From positions 1-37,195 of the forward strand of contig LJXT01000022.1 of the NCBI GenBank assembly GCA_001314815.1: 37,195 nt of DNA, in the 5' to 3' direction. The DNA comes from Algoriphagus marincola HL-49 (lineage in GTDB: Bacteria > Bacteroidota > Bacteroidia > Cytophagales > Cyclobacteriaceae). Shown in pieces: positions 25,083 to 33,769 of this stretch; within the stretch, counting starts at the first letter, position 1; every line of letters starts with the position of its first letter. The notes below the pieces were generated by a model. It was not told the DNA's origin. It ran no database searches and was given only the letters and a program-made list of their open reading frames with translations. The position numbers were made by a program, and so were the translations under genes.

Positions 25083-25511
25083 TTGGACACAAAAATTTAC
25101 GGAATAGACCAGCTTGATGACATCGCCTCTTGGGTGATAGACAAGGCAGGAGTGGAACGAATTTGGGTATTCAAAGGTGAAATGGGGGCTGGAAAAACGA
25201 CTCTTGTCAAGAGTATCGCTAAGCAGCTAAATGTCGTTGATCCGATAAGTAGTCCGACATTTGGTCTTGTCAATCATTATGAAAGAAATACCGGAGAGGA
25301 AATTTACCATTTTGACTTTTACCGAATAGAAGATCCCGATGAAGTCTTGGATATCGGAATAGAAGAGTATTTTTATAGTGGCAATATTTGCTGGATAGAA
25401 TGGCCAGAAAAGATTGCTCCATACCTTCCAGATGAGCTTTTCTTGATAGAAATAGCTTATCTAGATACACAAACCCGAAAAATAACCCTAGAACATTTCC
25501 AGAATGCCTAG
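25083..25511 (+). CDS. tsaE: tRNA t6A biosynthesis ATPase TsaE
   Basis: 142 aa from TTG 25083, 8 bp after the porX stop and preceded by an A-rich stretch. No ATG exists in frame near the 5' end; a TTG at 25044 inside porX would add 13 residues. Walker A GEMGAGKT is at 32-39. The family block SSPTFGLVNHYE, then YHFDFYRI and IEWPEKI, is complete. TsaE drives the TsaBD complex that makes N6-threonylcarbamoyladenosine on ANN-decoding tRNAs. It is essential in many bacteria, so a rare start codon may limit its level. The end overlaps the next gene by 8 bp. Confidence 0.93.
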   Translation: MDTKIYGIDQLDDIASWVIDKAGVERIWVFKGEMGAGKTTLVKSIAKQLNVVDPISSPTFGLVNHYERNTGEEIYHFDFYRIEDPDEVLDIGIEEYFYSGNICWIEWPEKIAPYLPDELFLIEIAYLDTQTRKITLEHFQNA

Positions 25512-26715
25512 CGAAATCAAAGAAATAGCAGCCGTGGGATTGATACCAAAAGAAGCACCTGCAGCTGTACAGAAAAGGAAAAATCAGATCACGATTGGTC
25601 TGCCAAAAGAAAGGTCCTCCGAGGAAAGAAGGGTGCTTTTGACCCCTGAGGCGGTAGGTCTTCTGAGTAATAATGGGCTTCAAGTCATTATTGAGACTGG
25701 TGCGGGGAAAGCTTCCAAATTCACAGATCAAGATTATTCTGATGCTGGTGCCAAAGTGGTTTATTCTTCCAAGGAGGCTTTACAGGCTCAGTTGGTTTTG
25801 AAAGTTGATGCGCCCGATTTGGAGGAAATAGAGCAGATGAGTCTAGGGGCTTGCTTGATTTCAGCGTTGCAGATTTCCAGACAAAACAAAGAATTTATCG
25901 AGGCATTAAATGCCAGGAAGATCACGGCGATTGCCTTTGAGTATCTGGAAGATAAGGTAGGAGGGATGCCAGTAGTCAGGGCTATGTCAGAAATTGCCGG
26001 AAGTACGGTAATGCTGATTGCAGCGGAATACCTTTCGAGTGTAAATGACGGTAAAGGGCTTATTCTCGGTGGTGTCACAGGAGTGCCGCCCACTCAAGTG
26101 GTGATTATCGGAGCGGGAACCGTGGCAGAATATGCGGCACGAACCGCCTTAGGACTAGGGGCCAATATCAAGGTTTTTGATAATCATATCTACAAGCTTC
26201 GACGCTTGAAGCAGCTTCTTGGCCAGCAGATTTACACCTCAACAATTGACAACTTGACACTGACTCAAGCACTTTCTGAAGCTGATGTAGTCATCGGTGC
26301 TCTCAGAGCTGAGAAAGGCAGAAATAAAATCGTGGTCAGTGAGGAAATGGTGGCTAATATGATGCATGGAAGCATTATCATCGATGTGGGTATTGATCAA
26401 GGCGGATGCTTTGAAACTTCAAAGATGACTACGCATGAAGATCCTACGTATCAGATACATGATGTGACTCATTACTGTGTGCCAAATATTGCTTCAAGGG
26501 TTTCCCGTACAGCCTCATATTCTTTATCGAATATTTTCACGCCAATTGTCTTACAAATGGCAGACCTAGGCGGGGCTGAAGAAATGATTTTTAATTATCG
26601 ATGGTTTCTGAGAGGAGTGTATACCTACCGAGGTAGCTTGACCAATGCTTATTTAGCCAAAAGGTTTGATCTCACTCATAAGGAATTACAACTACTACTA
26701 GCAGCGAGGTATTGA
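25504..26715 (+). CDS. ald: Alanine dehydrogenase / PNT family protein
   Basis: 403 aa. The N-terminal PNT domain (PKERSSEERRVLLTPEAV, ~34-51, and LVLKVDAP with K100) is followed by a Rossmann domain (VIIGAGTVAEYAA). The IDVGIDQGG loop and the H-x-C-V-P-N-I region are also present. Family members oxidise alanine to pyruvate with NAD+ or are transhydrogenase alpha subunits. R43, K100 and the Asp of IDQGG are kept, but Q123 occupies the place of the catalytic His (the H of YLHLA; His96 in the M. tuberculosis enzyme). The protein also has a ~27-residue N-terminal extension. Alanine dehydrogenase is the usual label, but activity should not be assumed. Confidence 0.82.
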   Translation: MPSEIKEIAAVGLIPKEAPAAVQKRKNQITIGLPKERSSEERRVLLTPEAVGLLSNNGLQVIIETGAGKASKFTDQDYSDAGAKVVYSSKEALQAQLVLKVDAPDLEEIEQMSLGACLISALQISRQNKEFIEALNARKITAIAFEYLEDKVGGMPVVRAMSEIAGSTVMLIAAEYLSSVNDGKGLILGGVTGVPPTQVVIIGAGTVAEYAARTALGLGANIKVFDNHIYKLRRLKQLLGQQIYTSTIDNLTLTQALSEADVVIGALRAEKGRNKIVVSEEMVANMMHGSIIIDVGIDQGGCFETSKMTTHEDPTYQIHDVTHYCVPNIASRVSRTASYSLSNIFTPIVLQMADLGGAEEMIFNYRWFLRGVYTYRGSLTNAYLAKRFDLTHKELQLLLAARY

Positions 26716-27192
26716 TTAGCTGAGGAGATTTTGCCTTAAAAGAAACTCCAGTTGCTCATTTGCCTTAATTAGTGCTTGGGTGAGACGCTCATTTTCCCTG
26801 CGAAGAGAAAAGACTTCGTAGGCATTTTTGATGACAGTTCTTAGGTAGTCTTCCTCCCAGGGCTTGGTGAGGTAGTGGTAAACTTGACCTTTGTTGATGG
26901 CATCAATTACCGCTTGTATATCAGTGTATCCGGTTAATAGAATTCTTATCGGGCTTGGATAATGAGGGATGATAGACTCCAGAAATTCCACTCCTGTTTC
27001 TTCAGGCATCCGTTGATCAGTAATGATGATTTCAATATCTTCCTGTTCTAGGATTTTTCTTCCCTCTTCTCCTGAAATGGCAATGAAAATTTTGTAGTCC
27101 CTTCTAAATGTAGCTCGAAACGCTTGGAGGTTGTTTTCCTCATCGTCTACGTATAAAATCCGGATTTTTTCGTCTTTTTTGGTTTCTTCCAT
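26716..27192 (-). CDS. Stand-alone response regulator receiver
   Basis: 158 aa. The receiver spans ~10-130 with acidic pair D16-D17, phospho-acceptor D59 (IITDQRMP), the LLTGYTD strand and K110 in TKPW. A short C-terminal coiled coil follows and no output domain. It closely resembles the receiver of the 32607-33698 protein: both share YxDDExNNLxxFRAT, DQRMP, RILLTGY, AINKG and KPW. Output must be by protein contact, perhaps with the kinases encoded beyond 30503. Its stop abuts the stop of the convergent alanine dehydrogenase gene with no gap, and it is divergent from the ThiF-nitroreductase unit. Confidence 0.9.
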   Translation of the reverse strand: MEETKKDEKIRILYVDDEENNLQAFRATFRRDYKIFIAISGEEGRKILEQEDIEIIITDQRMPEETGVEFLESIIPHYPSPIRILLTGYTDIQAVIDAINKGQVYHYLTKPWEEDYLRTVIKNAYEVFSLRRENERLTQALIKANEQLEFLLRQNLLS

Positions 27193-27527
27193 TTTACACC
27201 CGATTTGGGTCCAGATATTTGAAACCGAAATAATTGTTTTTTTCGATCAAAAACAAACAAAGTGATCTGGATTTTCTACTATTCCTGAATTTCTTCAGTA
27301 TGCCAGAATTCATTTTTCATCAAGCTTGTCAATAACCTGCAGAGAATGAGAATGCTTGATTATATACTTTTTTCGAAAAGCTAAAATTCAAAATAAAAAC
27401 AAAATGCGTTTTTATTAATTATAGTGACTAATTATATGATTTATAAAAAAATAATTTAAAAATATATTTGAGAATTAAAATCAAAAACTAACTTTACAAA
27501 GCACATTACCCTATTTACGCCTATTTC
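27193..27527 (+). promoter_or_regulatory. AT-rich divergent leader with promoter of the ThiF unit
   Basis: 335 bases without a credible gene. TATATTTG (27463-27470) matches the -7 consensus TAnnTTTG, and TTTA lies 19 bp upstream as a weak -33 element; the inferred leader is ~50 nt. The stretch is strikingly A/T-rich and contains several A and T tracts that may bend DNA. Two open frames of 11 and 12 codons (from 27300 and just after 27340) are too short to call. No clear inverted repeat was found. Confidence 0.45.
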
Positions 27528-29798
27528 ATGCTATATTCACCCAAAATAGATCTGGAAACGTGGGCCTATCCTATCATCCTTGATCCAAGGATTTCTTCTC
27601 ATAAAGAACAACTTATAGAGTTGTTGGATGCTCCTCATATTCAGGTAGTTGATCAAATTGACTGCCAAGTGAAAGATTTGGTAAAGGCGAATAGTCCAAC
27701 TCGAACTTTTACAGAAATCGAACTGGATCTCGAGGTTGAAAACTTTTTTAGAGATAGGATTAAGGATGATTTTGGTAACTGGGTTTACTATCTTTGGAAA
27801 AATACAATTGTCCACTTATTGGAAGAAGAGGATTTCATTAAGATCAGGACGGTTAGGAATAATTACAAAATCACTCCGGAAGAACAATCCGAACTTGGAA
27901 CAAAGAAAATTGGAATTGTCGGGCTTTCAGTAGGGCAAAGTGTCGCGATTGCTATGGCTCTTGAGAGAAGTTGTGGGGAGATGCGTCTTGCAGATTTTGA
28001 TACACTGGAGCTCAGTAATCTCAATCGGATCAATGCTAGTTTGACTAGTTTGGGTCAGGAAAAAGTAGTGATCGCGGCAAGAGCGATATCTGAGATAGAT
28101 CCTTACCTAAAGCTTACACTTTATAGGGAGGGAATAACAGAAGAAAATGTTGACGACTTTTTGGATTCAGATGGTGGACTCGATTTGCTCATCGACGAAT
28201 GCGATAGCTTGGATGTGAAAGTTCTCCTCAGGGAGAAAGCTCGTGCAAAGAAAATTCCTGTTCTGATGGAAACCTCAGATAGAGGTATGCTAGACATTGA
28301 GCGTTTCGATTTGGAGCCTGACAGGCCTATTTTCCATGGGATGATGGGGAATATAGAAATGGGTTCTCTCAAGGGACTCAGTAATCAGCAAAAAGTAGGC
28401 ATAGGATTGAAAATTACCGGGATTGAGACACTTTCTCCCCGGATGAAAGCATCTCTTTTGGAAGTAGGACAGACCATTTCCAGTTGGCCACAATTAGCTT
28501 CAGCAGTTTTCTTAGGTGGAGCTTCAGTCGCACATGTCGGTCGAAAACTTCTCCTTGAAGATGAAGTGAAATCGGGAAGATTCTATGTGGACTTAGATGA
28601 ACTTGTCCAAATAGAAATGACTGAGGATGCTGCTCCATATCAATCAATACCTGTCAAAAACCGTGATTTCTTAGCCTCTTTACCCAATAATATCCTTCCT
28701 TCAGGGTACAAGCCATCAGAGGGAGAGCTTTTTGAAATGCTCTCTTTCGCCAATTTGGCGCCTTCCGGAGGAAATATTCAACCCTGGGTTTGGGTGATGG
28801 ATCAAAAAGGAGTTTTGCACCTTTTCCACGATAGAGAGCGAAGTCATTCGCTTTTGGATTACAAGGGTACTGGCTCATTGATCGCTTTTGGTTCCGCCCT
28901 TGAAAATTTGAGGATTTACTGTGGAAAGCATGGTTTTGAGGTTGATATAATTGATCAAGTCCAAAGCTTTGAAGATGATCTGATAGCTAGCATCAGGTTC
29001 GTCAGCAAACAAAATAAAAGTATTGATATTCCTCACCTTGATTTGTACGAAGGGGTAAAAATTAGATGTACAAATCGAAAAAACACTAAAAAGGAAAATC
29101 TGACTCCAGAACAAATTCAGATGGTTTTTGATCTGATACAATCAGAAGGTCTGAAGTTGGATTATCTGGAAGAGGAACAGGAACTAGAGAGGCTTTCAGA
29201 GATCTTGGGTGGAATGGATAGGATGAGGTTGTTTCATCAGCAGGGTTTGCAGGATTTCATTCATGAACTAAGGTGGAATGACAAAGAGGCAAAAGAGAGC
29301 AGTGACGGAATAGATATAGCCACTTTGGAACTTTCAGGGACAGAGAAAGCTGCAATGGGCTTGCTTCGGGATCCTCGCACAGTGAAGTTCTTCAGAAAGT
29401 TTTTGATGGGCTATGGCTTGACTAAAATCAGTCATTCGACCTTGATGGCAAGTTCTGCTATTTTCCTTTTGCAAAGCAAAAAATATACAGCCTCCTCTGT
29501 TTTGGAAGCTGGTAGAATACTACAGCGAATTTGGGTAAAATCTAATATGATGGGGATGAGTTTTCAGCCCGTTACCGCTTCGCTTTTTATTTTTCACAGA
29601 GTGAATCGCGAGAGGGATCATGGCTTTACTGAGAAGGAAGAGCAAATTATCAAAAAACACCATGAAACTCTCAGAAAATTATTCCAGATCGAAAATGGAA
29701 TGGAGGAAATTTTTATGTTTAGGCTAAATTTCGCAGGGGAACCAAGCATGCGTTCCTATCGCCGCGATGTAAGAGAGACCTTAATCATGCAGCAATAA
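27528..29798 (+). CDS. ThiF/E1-like adenylyltransferase fused to nitroreductase (Rv1355c-like)
   Basis: 756 aa. After a ~120-residue N-terminal region comes a ThiF/E1 domain (~125-330). Its nucleotide loop is GLSVGQ, D-x-D is ADFD (~155-158), the SNLNRIN segment (~163-169) and K179 match E1 ATP contacts, and D224 in DECDSLD is the expected catalytic Asp. No CxxC zinc knuckle is seen. From ~395 follows a nitroreductase-like flavin domain, with FANLAPSGGNIQPW (~407-420) binding FMN and GRILQRIWVKSNMMG near the end. The combination resembles the family named after M. tuberculosis Rv1355c (MoeY). E1 proteins adenylate a carboxylate; the substrate here is unknown. Its stop shares a base with the next ATG (TAATG). 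Confidence 0.82.
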   Translation: MLYSPKIDLETWAYPIILDPRISSHKEQLIELLDAPHIQVVDQIDCQVKDLVKANSPTRTFTEIELDLEVENFFRDRIKDDFGNWVYYLWKNTIVHLLEEEDFIKIRTVRNNYKITPEEQSELGTKKIGIVGLSVGQSVAIAMALERSCGEMRLADFDTLELSNLNRINASLTSLGQEKVVIAARAISEIDPYLKLTLYREGITEENVDDFLDSDGGLDLLIDECDSLDVKVLLREKARAKKIPVLMETSDRGMLDIERFDLEPDRPIFHGMMGNIEMGSLKGLSNQQKVGIGLKITGIETLSPRMKASLLEVGQTISSWPQLASAVFLGGASVAHVGRKLLLEDEVKSGRFYVDLDELVQIEMTEDAAPYQSIPVKNRDFLASLPNNILPSGYKPSEGELFEMLSFANLAPSGGNIQPWVWVMDQKGVLHLFHDRERSHSLLDYKGTGSLIAFGSALENLRIYCGKHGFEVDIIDQVQSFEDDLIASIRFVSKQNKSIDIPHLDLYEGVKIRCTNRKNTKKENLTPEQIQMVFDLIQSEGLKLDYLEEEQELERLSEILGGMDRMRLFHQQGLQDFIHELRWNDKEAKESSDGIDIATLELSGTEKAAMGLLRDPRTVKFFRKFLMGYGLTKISHSTLMASSAIFLLQSKKYTASSVLEAGRILQRIWVKSNMMGMSFQPVTASLFIFHRVNRERDHGFTEKEEQIIKKHHETLRKLFQIENGMEEIFMFRLNFAGEPSMRSYRRDVRETLIMQQ

Positions 29799-30499
29799 TG
29801 TTTACATTCAAAGCCTTCAGGGCTATCGATGAACCAGAAATATGTGATCAATTCATCGAGGGTCATGCAAATGTGCTGAAGGAGTATGGAGTAACCAAAG
29901 TAACTTCTTCTAATAACGACTGGAAGTATAACCCATATGTCTTTGTAGTAACTGTTCATGAGAACTCCACAGGAAATGTCGTTAGCGGCCTTCGAATACA
30001 TATAGCCTCAGAGGAATATCCTCTTCCTTTGGAAGGTGCGATTGCACCCGTAGATTCAAGAATTTTTGATCTTGTAGCCAAGTATAGAAATGCAGGTACG
30101 GGGGAGATTGGGGGGTTATGGAATAGTCGCGCGATTTCGGGTTATGGAATAGGGGCAATTTTTCTATCAAGGACCTCGCTTGTTATAGCGGAGCAATTAC
30201 AAGTTCCTACACTTTTTGCGCTATGTGCAGAATATACACTCAAACCTACTCTTCAAAAAGGATTTGAAATAGAAGAAGGGATCGGGAATAGTGGAACTTT
30301 TTTTTACCCAAAACTAGACTTGGTAGCAACATTGGCTATTCTGAGAGATGTGAAAAATTTACCTCATGCCCTTCCGGTGGAGCGGGATTTTATTTTAGAT
30401 CTAAGAAAGAACCTTGAGTGTACAAGAATGGAGGAAACTCTCAAGGGACCGGTAGAGATTACTTATCAATTGAAAATTAAAAGTCCTAATTGGAGATAA
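29798..30499 (+). CDS. GNAT-fold acyltransferase-like protein
   Basis: 233 aa, soluble. I do not recognise a named family. The order of conserved-looking elements fits a GNAT or LuxI/FeeM-like N-acyltransferase. A strand ending in SGLRIHIA (~63-70) is followed by EIGGLWNSR (~103-111), then GYGIGAIFLSRTSLVIAEQL as the acyl-CoA/ACP-binding loop and helix. LFALCAEYTLKPTLQKGFEI resembles the final GNAT strand and the GFE motif. If so, it would transfer an acyl group to an amine. It is translationally coupled to the ThiF-nitroreductase gene and 3 bp from the kinase gene, so all are in one unit. Confidence 0.6.
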   Translation: MFTFKAFRAIDEPEICDQFIEGHANVLKEYGVTKVTSSNNDWKYNPYVFVVTVHENSTGNVVSGLRIHIASEEYPLPLEGAIAPVDSRIFDLVAKYRNAGTGEIGGLWNSRAISGYGIGAIFLSRTSLVIAEQLQVPTLFALCAEYTLKPTLQKGFEIEEGIGNSGTFFYPKLDLVATLAILRDVKNLPHALPVERDFILDLRKNLECTRMEETLKGPVEITYQLKIKSPNWR

Positions 30500-30502
30500 T
30501 TT

Positions 30503-32614
30503 ATGTTGTTTACTATTATTTCTTCACTACTCTTACTTTTTGCTCAAAATCCGATTAAAATAACTGGTGAGAGTGTTTATTTGGATCGTTATGAATATTT
30601 GATTTTAGAGTCAGATGAAGATTTGTCCATAGAAAACGTGGTCAATCGAGATGATTTCTCCTTGCTTGATAATGAAAATAAAAATTTTGGAATTAATAAT
30701 AACGTAATATGGCTTAAGTACCAAGTAGAAAATCAGGGAGAAAATCTCGAGAAGTACCTTTACATAAACAATCCTTCTCTGGACAGCTTGGAGCTATTTG
30801 TGGTTCAAGATGGAAAAGTTCTTGACTCATACCTAGGCGGTCGATTGGTTGATTTTACCAGGAGGTCTATTCCATCAAAATCTATCATATTCAAAGTTGA
30901 TGTTCCAAATGCGGGGCATATTGATTTATATCTCAAAGTAAATAGCGTCAACAAAAAGATTATAACTTCATCAGTAGCATCAAGAGAATTTCTTGAAAGG
31001 CTAATTAATAGAGAAAACATCTTATTTGGGATTTTTACCGGGGTAATTGTTGGTTTATTCTTTTATAATTTATTTTTATTTTTATCAGTTAGGGATAAGT
31101 TATATCTAATTTATGTAATCCATACGGTATTAGTCTGGTTTGCTCAATCCTCCATATTGGGTTATACACAAGAAATACTTTGGCCTAATTTTATCTGGAT
31201 TAATTTAAGGGCTGGAGTTATTTTTTCATCCTTGGTAAGTATTGTGGGTATTTGGTTCCTAAGAGTCTTTCTATCTACCGATAAGTTTGTTCCAAAGCTG
31301 GACAGAGGATTTTATTTTATATACCTAGTGTATGCCTTTATCCTAGTCAATGCATTCTTCTTTTCCATTACTGTTAGTTATCAGACTTTATTGGTTACGC
31401 AGTCCATAGTGGTAATTTTTGTATTGCTTGTCGCATTTTCAATTTTAAAATTAGGCTATCGTCCCGCACGCTATTATTTGTTGGCTTGGTCTGTTTTTAT
31501 GCTCGGTATCTTCCTATTCGTTTTGAGCGAAATGGGTATTATCCCGACAAATGATCTGACTGCATATATCATGCCTTTGGGCTCTGCATTAGAAGTGGTA
31601 TTACTATCCTTCGCTTTGGCAGACAAAATCAATATCCTTAAGAAAGAGAAGGAAGAAGAACAGGCCGAGCGACTGAAAGTCTTGAAGCAAAATGAAGAAC
31701 TAGTCCGGGAGCAAAATTCCCTTTTGGAAGAAAAAGTCAGGGTTCGTACAGATGAATTAGAGCAAGCTTTGAGAAACTTGCAGAGCACCCAAAGTCAATT
31801 GGTCAGTCAGGAGAAGATGGCCTCTCTAGGTCAGCTTACTGCAGGTATTGCCCATGAGATCAATAACCCAATCAATTTCGTGAGTTCTAACATCACGCCC
31901 CTCAAGCGGGATATAAAAGACATTATGGAGGTAATTGATTTTTACCGAACAACCGGAGAATCGGAATTCGCTCCTGAGTCTAAAAAGAAGGCAGCCGATT
32001 TGGAAGAGGAGCTTGAGCTTAATTATGTGCTTGAGGAAGTAGATCAATTGCTGAAAGGGATGGAAGAAGGGGCAAAACGTACGGTTGAAATAGTCAAAGG
32101 GCTTCGACTCTTTTCTCGTGTGGATGAGCAGGATGTCAAAAAAGTGGATCTCCACGATGGTATCAATAGTACCATCATCCTTCTCAATAGTTCTATTCCA
32201 GGCAAAATTCGCATTGTGCGGGATTTTGGAGAGCTTCCAATGGTCGAATGCCTCGCCGGAAAGGTCAATCAAGTATTTATGAACATCATCAATAATGCCG
32301 TTCATGCCTTAAGTGATCATCTTGACACGATCAAAGATCCCAAAATTGAAATACGCACCCGCTCATTGGGGGATTCCGTGGTAGTGGAAATCGAAGACAA
32401 CGGACCGGGTATGCCTGAGCATGTGAAGGAACGTATTTTTGAACCGTTTTTTACCACCAAGTCGGTAGGGAGAGGTACAGGTTTGGGGCTTTCAATAGTT
32501 TATTCTATTATTGAGAACCATAAGGGCACGATGGAGGTAAATACCGAAGTCGGTCAGGGGACAACTTTTATCATTACGCTACCCACCCACCAAAGTAACA
32601 GCAAGAATGAATAG
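30503..32614 (+). CDS. 7TMR-DISM sensor histidine kinase
   Basis: 703 aa. A signal peptide (~1-15) leads to a jelly-roll extracellular sensor of the 7TMR-DISMED2 type (~20-165). Seven TM helices follow (~172-375), then a coiled coil (~378-435) and a HisKA domain with [19 protein letters not shown] (phospho-acceptor H451). The HATPase domain has N-box [10 protein letters not shown]1 DNGPGM (~632-637) and G2 GRGTGLGL (~656-663). DISMED2 domains are thought to bind carbohydrates or other small ligands. The receiver-kinase gene begins 8 bp before this one ends, so they are co-made partners. The first ~1 kb is clearly AT-richer than the kinase part. Confidence 0.93.
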   Translation: MLFTIISSLLLLFAQNPIKITGESVYLDRYEYLILESDEDLSIENVVNRDDFSLLDNENKNFGINNNVIWLKYQVENQGENLEKYLYINNPSLDSLELFVVQDGKVLDSYLGGRLVDFTRRSIPSKSIIFKVDVPNAGHIDLYLKVNSVNKKIITSSVASREFLERLINRENILFGIFTGVIVGLFFYNLFLFLSVRDKLYLIYVIHTVLVWFAQSSILGYTQEILWPNFIWINLRAGVIFSSLVSIVGIWFLRVFLSTDKFVPKLDRGFYFIYLVYAFILVNAFFFSITVSYQTLLVTQSIVVIFVLLVAFSILKLGYRPARYYLLAWSVFMLGIFLFVLSEMGIIPTNDLTAYIMPLGSALEVVLLSFALADKINILKKEKEEEQAERLKVLKQNEELVREQNSLLEEKVRVRTDELEQALRNLQSTQSQLVSQEKMASLGQLTAGIAHEINNPINFVSSNITPLKRDIKDIMEVIDFYRTTGESEFAPESKKKAADLEEELELNYVLEEVDQLLKGMEEGAKRTVEIVKGLRLFSRVDEQDVKKVDLHDGINSTIILLNSSIPGKIRIVRDFGELPMVECLAGKVNQVFMNIINNAVHALSDHLDTIKDPKIEIRTRSLGDSVVVEIEDNGPGMPEHVKERIFEPFFTTKSVGRGTGLGLSIVYSIIENHKGTMEVNTEVGQGTTFIITLPTHQSNSKNE

Positions 32615-33698
32615 CAGTAATATTCGGGTACTTTATATCGACGACGAGGACAATAACCTCAAATCGTTCCGCGCTACCCTTCGAAAAGACTTTAAGATTT
32701 TTACAGCCATCGATGCTTTCGAAGGATTAAAGATCGTTCAGGAAGAAGAAATTCATGTCGTCATTGCTGACCAGCGGATGCCGGGAATGACAGGTACAGA
32801 ATTTTTTGAGAAAATGATCGAAATCAATCCGGACCCTGTGCGGATTTTGCTGACAGGCTATTCAGATATTGCCTCCGTCATCGATGCGATCAATAAAGGT
32901 GAGGTCTATCGTTTTATAGATAAGCCTTGGAATATTGAGCAGATCAAAAATTCGATCAAAAACGCTGCGGACATCTTTTTCATGCGGAGAGAGTTGAAGG
33001 AAAAAAACATCAAACTGGAGAAACTCCACTCAGAGATGAACCAGTTTGTCTACAGTCTTTCCCATGAGCTTAGAGGGCCTTTGATGAGTATTTCGGGCGT
33101 TTCTAAGTTGGCCAAAATGGAGATTAAAGATCCGCATGTCTTAGAGTTCTTTGATATGATCGATACTGCTACCACCAAGTTGGATGACTTTATTTATAAA
33201 ATGCTGGATTTTTATCGATCTACTAAAATTGATCACAAAATTACCGATATCAATTTTAAGGAAGTGGTCAATCAACAAATGGAAGCCTATAAAGCTAAGT
33301 TTGATTTGACACACTTTCATGTAGAATTACAGGTGAGCCAGGAGGAACCTTTTTTCTCAGACGATTCTAAAATTCGAGTGATTTTAAATAATCTCTTCTC
33401 CAATTCGGTTCAGTTTATGAAAAACGAGCATGGAGAAAAGCGAATCGCACTTACGATAGATGTGCGAGATGGTGAAGCTATCGTCATGCTCGAGGATAAT
33501 GGTATCGGCATCGAAGACCGTCATCATCCGGAAGTATTTAATCTTTTCACCCGCGCAACGCAGCAAAATGTAGGCACTGGTTTAGGCCTGTACATGGTCA
33601 AAGAGGCAGTGGAGCAATTGGGCGGAAAGGTAGAGTTAGAATCTATTTTAAATGAGGGAACTACGGTCAGAGTGGTGCTTCCTTCTTTGAATTCGTAA
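32607..33698 (+). CDS. Receiver-histidine kinase hybrid
   Basis: 363 aa, cytoplasmic. The receiver (~6-125) has D12-D13, phospho-acceptor D55 (IADQRMPG) and K106. A coiled coil (~127-145) leads to a HisKA domain with [15 protein letters not shown] (H153). The HATPase has its N-box ([10 protein letters not shown]), G1 DNGIGI and G2 GTGLGLYMV. Receiver-first hybrids usually take phosphate from another kinase and pass the state on through their own transmitter. The partner is most likely the overlapping 7TM kinase. No DNA-binding output lies in the unit, so the final effector may be the stand-alone receiver at 26716-27192 or lie elsewhere. Confidence 0.92.
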   Translation: MNSSNIRVLYIDDEDNNLKSFRATLRKDFKIFTAIDAFEGLKIVQEEEIHVVIADQRMPGMTGTEFFEKMIEINPDPVRILLTGYSDIASVIDAINKGEVYRFIDKPWNIEQIKNSIKNAADIFFMRRELKEKNIKLEKLHSEMNQFVYSLSHELRGPLMSISGVSKLAKMEIKDPHVLEFFDMIDTATTKLDDFIYKMLDFYRSTKIDHKITDINFKEVVNQQMEAYKAKFDLTHFHVELQVSQEEPFFSDDSKIRVILNNLFSNSVQFMKNEHGEKRIALTIDVRDGEAIVMLEDNGIGIEDRHHPEVFNLFTRATQQNVGTGLGLYMVKEAVEQLGGKVELESILNEGTTVRVVLPSLNS

Positions 33699-33727
33699 TT
33701 CTTGCTGGCCTTTTGGCCATGAAAGCC

Positions 33728-33735
33728 TATCTTTG
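33728..33735 (+). promoter_or_regulatory. Possible -7 element of the ppa promoter
   Basis: TATCTTTG matches TAnnTTTG exactly, 34 bp before the ppa ATG. The only TTG upstream is 23 bp away (33702-33704), slightly long. A small TGGCC-TTTT-GGCCA hairpin (33706-33719) between the kinase stop and this element may separate the two transcripts. Confidence 0.35.
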
Positions 33736-33769
33736 TTGCGATAATTTTTTCCAACAAAAAACACATATT

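Noticed and set aside
27300-27380. Two mini-frames of 11 and 12 codons in the leader of the ThiF unit, considered as a precursor peptide
   Set aside because: Too short, no Cys/Ser/Thr-rich core or leader-like region, and no evidence of translation; a precursor elsewhere in the genome remains possible.
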